Of a stretch of DNA of 14,763 nt, positions 14,691-14,763 are shown one piece after another. Source of the stretch: Paenibacillaceae bacterium UBA6304 (GTDB lineage: Bacteria; Bacillota; Bacilli; Paenibacillales; Paenibacillaceae). The stretch's first letter is position 1, and every line of letters begins with the position of its first letter. The position numbers were made by a program, and so were the translations under genes. The stretch covers positions 1 to 14,763 of the forward strand of contig DJTQ01000033.1 in NCBI GenBank assembly GCA_002439285.1, read 5' to 3'. The notes beneath the pieces are model-generated. The model saw only the letters and a list, made by a program, of their open reading frames with translations. It had not been told where the DNA came from and made no database searches.

Positions 14691-14763
14691 ATTAGATGGA
14701 GGTTTTCCAGTTAGTTTAGACATATACGAGTAAAACTTAAGATTAGCTGTAGGTTTTCCAGTT
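14691..14763. repeat. Direct repeat, 22-base unit, period 51
   Basis: 14691-14712 and 14742-14763 match at 20 of 22 positions; both end in AGGTTTTCCAGTT. The second copy runs to the window edge and may continue. The word CAGTT(A) also occurs at 14595 and 14646. Confidence 0.75.

Larger units (their letters stand above)
14442..14763. other. AT-rich non-coding region at the right end
   Basis: No supportable gene on either strand. The first 150 bases hold only short, weak structures, such as AACGTT-CAT-AATGTT just after the stop at 14441 and an AATGTTCA / TGAACATT pair about 115 bases apart. The rest is a repeat cluster. No clear terminator for the preceding gene was found, unless the long hairpin at 14611-14674 serves as one. 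Confidence 0.6.

Noticed and set aside
1..14763. CRISPR arrays, tRNA or rRNA genes, IS elements, phage or defence genes
   Set aside because: No regular spacer-repeat array, no tRNA-like cloverleaf and no transposase, integrase or nuclease motifs were seen on either strand.

Overview
The window looks like chromosomal DNA of a moderate-GC, spore-forming Bacillota, most likely Paenibacillus or a close relative. This is inferred from strong AGGAGG-type ribosome binding sites, frequent TTG starts, a close NiaP/YceI-type niacin transporter, a YndM-like DUF2512 membrane protein, a Bacillus-type pullulanase and oligo-1,6-glucosidase, and AT-rich interspersed palindromes at the right end. No phage, transposase, CRISPR or RNA gene is visible. 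Genes are mostly on the minus strand; only three are on the plus strand.

Layout. (1) 17-4062, minus: a niacin-type MFS permease (niaP) and a type I pullulanase (pulA, TTG start, own promoter). (2) 3454-5816, minus: a tight four-gene transcription unit read from right to left: a thioredoxin-reductase-like flavoprotein with a CPDC redox pair, a small ABM-fold monooxygenase-like protein, a GNAT acetyltransferase of the phosphinothricin type, and a TVP38/VTT membrane protein with a TTG start overlapping the acetyltransferase stop. (3) 5997-6353, plus: a DUF2512 membrane protein, facing the next operon across a strong bidirectional terminator. (4) 6434-9271, minus: a complete ABC importer (lipoprotein, permease, ATPase; COG2984/COG4120/COG1101 type, the class that includes the streptococcal TrpXYZ transporter). 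Its promoter lies about 150 bases ahead of the first gene, and the leader contains a terminator-like hairpin. (5) 9474-12686, minus: an alpha-glucosidase of the oligo-1,6-glucosidase type, an uncharacterised TIM-barrel protein and a YfcE-type phosphoesterase, closed by a terminator. (6) 12828-14441, plus: a Bcr/CflA drug-efflux permease and a 107-residue two-span membrane protein, divergent from the glucosidase over back-to-back overlapping promoters. (7) 14442-14763: no gene; an AT-rich repeat region with a long imperfect hairpin and repeated CAGTTAATT words.

Together: pullulanase cleaves alpha-1,6 branches of pullulan, starch or glycogen-like glucans, and the glucosidase takes the short oligosaccharides further. 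They are 7.6 kb apart and not in one operon, and no sugar transporter or PTS gene is present. The ABC importer and niaP bring in small molecules. The redox operon is the part whose joint purpose is least obvious. Most genes are ordinary; the better leads are the redox operon, the TIM-barrel/phosphoesterase pair, the importer leader and the right-end repeats.
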